From NCBI GenBank assembly GCA_964344765.1, contig CAYFOM010000054.1, positions 1 through 22,983 of the forward strand: DNA of 22,983 nucleotides. Reading direction: 5' to 3'. This DNA comes from JACNIZ01 sp964344765. GTDB lineage: Bacteria > Planctomycetota > UBA1135. Under the pieces are notes generated by a model. The model worked only from the letters and a program-made list of their open reading frames with translations, was not told the origin of the DNA and did no database searches. The first letter of the stretch is position 1. Each line of letters opens with the position of its first letter. Below are positions 22,166-22,983 of this stretch, one piece after another. A program made the position numbers and the translations under genes.

Positions 22166-22950
22166 TCATATTCTCCAAGGACGATCCCAGTCTTGGAAGT
22201 CGTAATTTGAGCTTTGATATAGGCATTGCACTCTGCCCAATTATAAAGCCAACTCGAGGAACCCGCCGCTTTCCCCCTAAGAGAATCGCGAGTGGTCGTC
22301 TCGAATATCCAGAGGTTGGTTTGGGCAAAGTCTGCTGCCGTTTGGCTAGCAGAATCAGGCATACTGTGGAGGTTAGTTCCACCAACTTGGTAGCTCAAGC
22401 CTAGCAAGGAAATGAAAACTTGGTACCTAGAGAATTGGTCCGGGTCTGATTGAACTGCGCTTTCATCAAGAATGGCAGTTGCCTGTGCACCGGTGTTGGA
22501 CTTATAAGCAACAAACCCTTCAGCAATAGCCAACCCATTGCCGTAGAGCAGACCTCCCCCAGCTGTAATCTCTGCTAGGCTATCGCCACTCGCAATTACA
22601 AAACCTTCTACATCACCACTTTTAAAGCCAACATATTCCCATACTTCAGCAGCGCTTCCGGAAAGAGTGGTTGCCTGTTCTGCGTCCTTCCAATTCGCCC
22701 GATCGAGCATATAGAATTCCCCCCAAATCGACCAAGAGGTACAGAGCATTCCGAAGTCCATCTTTTGGATGTCGCTCCCCAAGATATTTTCATAAAGGTA
22801 GCCCCGATAAAATTTCTCGGGCTTTGAGTGTTGAAATCCGGTTCTAAACCATGGAGCGGCAGTAACGACCTTGATTTGGCTTGGGGCCGGGCCAGCGAAG
22901 AGGATGGCACAGGCAAGTGCCAAATATACGAGGGTTTTGCATCGAATCAT
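22162..22950 (-). CDS. Unrecognised secreted 262-residue protein
   Basis: The N-terminus IRCKTLVYLALACAILFAGPAPSQ is a signal peptide with a plausible cleavage after PS or near it; there is no proper lipobox. The mature part is mixed alpha/beta with no motif I recognise. It contains aromatic-rich stretches (WFRTGFQHSKPEKFYRGYLY, SWSIWGEFYMLDRANW) and a Gly-rich stretch (ITAGGGLLYGNGLAIAEGF). The start is ATG at 22948-22950, which lies in the last-but-one ATG of an 8-base tandem repeat; reading on gives MIRCKT. The next ATG (22942) is in another frame. There is no Shine-Dalgarno in the repeat. The stop overlaps the next gene's start by ATGA. Low GC like its partner. Function unknown. Confidence 0.65.
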   Translation of the reverse strand: MIRCKTLVYLALACAILFAGPAPSQIKVVTAAPWFRTGFQHSKPEKFYRGYLYENILGSDIQKMDFGMLCTSWSIWGEFYMLDRANWKDAEQATTLSGSAAEVWEYVGFKSGDVEGFVIASGDSLAEITAGGGLLYGNGLAIAEGFVAYKSNTGAQATAILDESAVQSDPDQFSRYQVFISLLGLSYQVGGTNLHSMPDSASQTAADFAQTNLWIFETTTRDSLRGKAAGSSSWLYNWAECNAYIKAQITTSKTGIVLGEYE

Positions 22951-22983
22951 CGAATCATCGAATCATCGAATCATCGAATCATC
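22941..22983. repeat. 8-bp tandem repeat, five copies, at the gene start
   Basis: ATCGAATC is repeated five times plus three bases and runs off the window end, so the true copy number is unknown. On the minus strand each unit contains ATG. Starts at 22982, 22974, 22966 and 22958 each read ATG ATT CGA TGA, and each TGA overlaps the following ATG as ATGA. The last start, at 22950, escapes the stop and enters the 262-residue gene. Unit length is not a multiple of three, but copy changes keep the final start in place. Confidence 0.9.

Noticed and set aside
22941..22983. CRISPR array
   Set aside because: The repeats are 8 bases and directly abutting with no spacers; this is a simple tandem repeat.

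Overview
The window looks like a moderately GC-rich Gram-negative chromosome. A MoxR/DUF58/VWA cluster next to a TPR-type Ser/Thr kinase, together with a secreted M36 metalloprotease, suggests a deep-branching phylum such as Acidobacteriota or Planctomycetota. This is inferred from gene content only; no rRNA, tRNA or other taxonomic marker is present.

Layout. 1-640 is AT-richer flank: a short minus-strand ORF resembling the start of a right-handed beta-helix protein, a likely small structured RNA ending in a very good intrinsic terminator, and a long REP-like inverted repeat. 640-1343 holds a small Gly-rich protein and, convergently, a tyrosine-phosphatase-like protein; their stop codons share one CTAG. 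1465-16212 is a single plus-strand operon. It encodes a membrane-anchored coiled-coil protein, MoxR AAA+ ATPase, a membrane protein with a large extracytoplasmic region, ABC ATPase, ABC permease, DUF58, a BatA-like VWA protein, a large membrane protein with two VWA domains, and finally a transmembrane Ser/Thr kinase with TPRs. Nearly every junction is a 1-4 base start/stop overlap. The one apparent exception is bridged by a 12-codon ORF that itself overlaps both neighbours.

16246-17927 (minus) is a methyltransferase-glycosyltransferase pair. 17978-19873 (minus) is a secreted M36 (fungalysin-type) zinc protease with an FTP/PepSY propeptide that carries a His/Asp-rich loop. 19874-20122 has no intact gene but shows a decayed coding remnant. 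20123-22950 (minus) is a coupled pair of unrecognised exported proteins with visibly lower GC. The start codon of the first of them lies in the last unit of an 8-bp tandem repeat running off the window end. Every unit of that repeat is a start-Ile-Arg-stop micro-ORF overlapping the next by ATGA.

Working together (inference): the operon would form an envelope complex. MoxR would act as a chaperone-like motor on the MIDAS-bearing VWA/DUF58 proteins, an ABC-2 type transporter would sit in the same complex, and the kinase would sense the envelope through its extracytoplasmic TPRs. The remaining genes look like surface polysaccharide or small-molecule modification and secreted proteins.
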